Assembly (NCBI GenBank): GCA_009760855.2
Contig: WPIO01000021.1
Coordinates: forward strand, 4,978,501-5,042,500
DNA: 64,000 bases
Source of the DNA: Cristatella mucedo
Lineage: Eukaryota; Bryozoa; Phylactolaemata; Cristatellidae
Direction of reading: 5' to 3'
Shown here: piece after piece, positions 63,523 to 64,000 of the stretch
How positions within the stretch are numbered: position 1 is the stretch's first letter
How the letters are laid out: each line of letters opens with the position of its first letter
Notes under the pieces: generated by a model
Databases searched by the model: none
What the model was told of the DNA's origin: nothing
Seen by the model: only the letters and a program-made list of their open reading frames with translations
Made by a program: the position numbers and the translations under genes

Positions 63523-64000
63523 GCATATATACAGAGCAAGTGTTTGCGATTGGTAGCAATCGACTGGCCTCCAGAGACCGATTTCGCTGATTAAACTCAC
63601 CAGCCTCACTGTGTGCTCCACCTGTAGAGCCCGTAGGTGAAGAACTGTCCCACCTCGTAAGAGGGTGCGATGCTCATCAGCAAAATAGCAGAGCCTGGGA
63701 ATGTGTGCGTGATCTAAGAACTGTTGGTATGGGCAGGCATACTGCACTTTTCGGTTTGATAAGAAGGAACCTTTGTCGAGTTCTAACTTTGTATACTCTT
63801 TTAGTAGCGTTTAGCATTATAGGTGGCATTTTGCCCGCATCTCGAACCCCCTGTACAGATTAGGTAGTGTCAAATGTAGCTTCGTACCTGTAGCATTATG
63901 TGAGGTTCATATGCAGCGCTCCTGGAGAGTAGCTAGGTGAGCAAAACCCATCTGTAAGCTTGCATCTATATATCGCACACGTGCGAATAAATCTATCGTA
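63523..64000. other. No recognised feature
   Basis: A short minus-strand open frame at 63481-63747 lacks a domain. Nothing else seen up to the window end. Confidence 0.45.

Overview
The window is nuclear DNA of an invertebrate animal, most likely a bilaterian. It holds spliced host genes with GT-AG introns, two tandem nuclear-receptor genes, two LINE families, two tRNA-derived SINE families, LTR-retrotransposon debris and many microsatellites. I cannot name the species. The host genes use the standard code (both receptor genes end in TGA).

Layout. (1) 0.3-7.1 kb, minus strand: six internal exons of a cytosolic-type aspartate aminotransferase gene that runs off the left edge and whose first exon I could not find. 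(2) 9.66-29.57 kb: one AT-rich, gene-dense virus-like transposon of the Polinton/Maverick (adintovirus-like) group. It has inverted terminal repeats, is flanked by a repeated AGCCTAG, and encodes PolB remnants, an rve integrase, an A32-type packaging ATPase, an adenain-like protease, a double-jelly-roll capsid protein, a penton-like protein, a PLA2-like virion protein, a YqaJ-like exonuclease, an HNH-AP2 endonuclease and fibre proteins with phage-like repeats. The polymerase core is deleted, and two host LINE copies have landed in its genes. (3) 31-33.9 kb: a diverged satellite of about 170-bp units. (4) 34.8-36.3 kb: a truncated LTR retrotransposon (LTR, Gag, protease). (5) 41.6-62.8 kb: two tandem nuclear-receptor genes with identical exon structure, their introns and spacer filled with LINEs, SINEs and microsatellites.

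How the parts work together. The viral element carries a replication module (PolB, exonuclease), an integration module (integrase, TIRs) and a virion module (capsid, penton, packaging ATPase, protease, core protein, fibres). This copy cannot make an active polymerase. Its likely real gene ends are all TAA or TAG, while TGA appears a dozen times inside reading frames, some at places where Trp would be expected. Either the element used UGA as Trp or it decayed in a biased way; this is the most interesting point in the window. Many frame breaks lie in homopolymers, so some may be assembly errors. The SINE tails match the LINE 3' end, which points to trans-mobilisation. The receptor pair looks like a local duplication.
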